Below, piece after piece: positions 63,605 to 64,000 of a DNA stretch of 64,000 bases. Within the stretch, counting starts at the first letter, position 1. Each line of letters begins with the position of its first letter. Below the pieces are notes generated by a model, which was not told the DNA's origin, did not search any database, and worked only from the letters and a program-made list of their open reading frames with translations. Position numbers and translations under genes: made by a program. Source of the DNA: Spirosoma fluviale (GTDB lineage Bacteria > Bacteroidota > Bacteroidia > Cytophagales > Spirosomataceae); NCBI RefSeq assembly GCF_900230225.1, contig NZ_OCNH01000001.1:930001-994000 (forward strand), in the 5' to 3' direction.

Positions 63605-64000
63605 ATGGGTCCATCATCTGTCCCTGAGTTGCAAGATCAATGGCCTTCTCAGGGTATATCGGCTCGATCGCCCGAAGCGGTCCGGCTGGCGTTGGCTGCC
63701 TTCGATGCGTCGCTGAATAGTATAATTTCTATGACCGCTATCCGGGATGCCAATGGCCAGATCGTGGATTTTCAGATGCAAACCGCCAACAAGTCAGTTG
63801 AGCAGAGTTTGGCCATGACGCCCGATCAGATTATTGGCACCCGGTTGCTGGATACGTTTCCCGGCAATCTCGATTCGGGCCTATTCGACGTCTACGTGCG
63901 GGTTGTTACGACCGGAAAGCCCGACCAAACAACGCAGTACTACAAAGACGATAAGGGTCTGGAAGCCTGGTTCACCGTATCGGCCGTACTGCAGGAACCA
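63605..64000 (+). CDS. PAS-domain protein, N-terminal part, truncated by window edge
   Basis: An open frame from ATG 63605 runs off the right edge (132 codons). After a short Pro/Ser-rich start, a PAS-like fold begins at about residue 30 with FDASLNSIISMTAIRD, then NGQIVDFQMQTANKS and the TPDQIIGTRLLDTFPG segment. In Bacteroidota such an N-terminus usually belongs to a multi-PAS sensor histidine kinase, but the kinase part is outside the window. Confidence 0.8.
   Translation, partial: MGPSSVPELQDQWPSQGISARSPEAVRLALAAFDASLNSIISMTAIRDANGQIVDFQMQTANKSVEQSLAMTPDQIIGTRLLDTFPGNLDSGLFDVYVRVVTTGKPDQTTQYYKDDKGLEAWFTVSAVLQEP

Overview
The window reads as a chromosomal segment of a Bacteroidota bacterium, most likely a Cytophagales/Spirosoma-type organism. 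This rests on several things seen in the sequence: TonB-dependent receptors with an N-terminal carboxypeptidase-regulatory-like domain, a receptor paired with a DUF4249 lipoprotein, lipoproteins with short lipoboxes, LytS/LytTR and LuxR regulators of Bacteroidota type, DUF1080 and HGSNAT-like proteins, an L25 of the long CTC type next to prs, and promoters that fit the Bacteroidota consensus (TTTG, about 19-20 bp, TAnnTTTG). The genus is inference. There is no rRNA, CRISPR array, prophage or complete insertion sequence. One tRNA gene is present.

Layout. 1-6 kb: end of ribD, a small lipoprotein and a TonB receptor, then a secreted TPR + actin-like ATPase protein. 6-11 kb: nagA, aroA and a two-component system whose two genes are separated by a perfect 43-bp-arm palindrome. 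11-19 kb: an orphan CzcA-type RND pump, a cytoplasmic GH2 enzyme and a copper chaperone/CopA pair. 19-21 kb: the conserved prs-rplY pair. 21-26.6 kb: an acyl-CoA dehydrogenase / PIG-L deacetylase / NodS-like methyltransferase run, converging on a TIM-barrel epimerase / PAP2 phosphatase / glycosyltransferase run. 26.7-31.3 kb: an unknown membrane protein, and a DUF4249 lipoprotein with a TonB receptor broken by one in-frame amber codon. 31.5-37.6 kb: a stand-alone LuxR HTH, trpS, maeB, a membrane protein, a hotdog thioesterase and a histidine phosphatase. 37.7-41.3 kb: a LytS/LytTR pair, a DUF3298 lipoprotein, a small conserved protein and a truncated globin. 41.4-45.1 kb: alanine dehydrogenase with a divergent Lrp regulator, and catalase. 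45.2-52.6 kb: kelch protein, DUF1080 protein, HGSNAT-like membrane protein, Uma2 protein, cytochrome c-sugar dehydrogenase and acs. 52.8-57.7 kb: pdxH, a DUF349 protein, the tRNA and small or decayed genes. 57.7-64 kb: two secreted proteins, a divergent pair of GH13 amylases and the start of a PAS-domain protein.

How it fits together. Most of the window is housekeeping and central metabolism: riboflavin, shikimate, PRPP, malate/acetate/alanine and PLP, plus saccharide use (NagA, GH2, two GH13 enzymes, DUF1080, sugar dehydrogenase) and metal handling. The parts that deserve a second look are a threonine-anticodon tRNA with a class II variable arm; the deacetylase/methyltransferase genes that overlap by 104 bp at the point where other bacteria carry a fusion; the exported ASKHA-fold protein; the amber-split receptor; and several unrelated families of long intergenic palindromes, one of them present twice and once inserted between a response regulator and its kinase.
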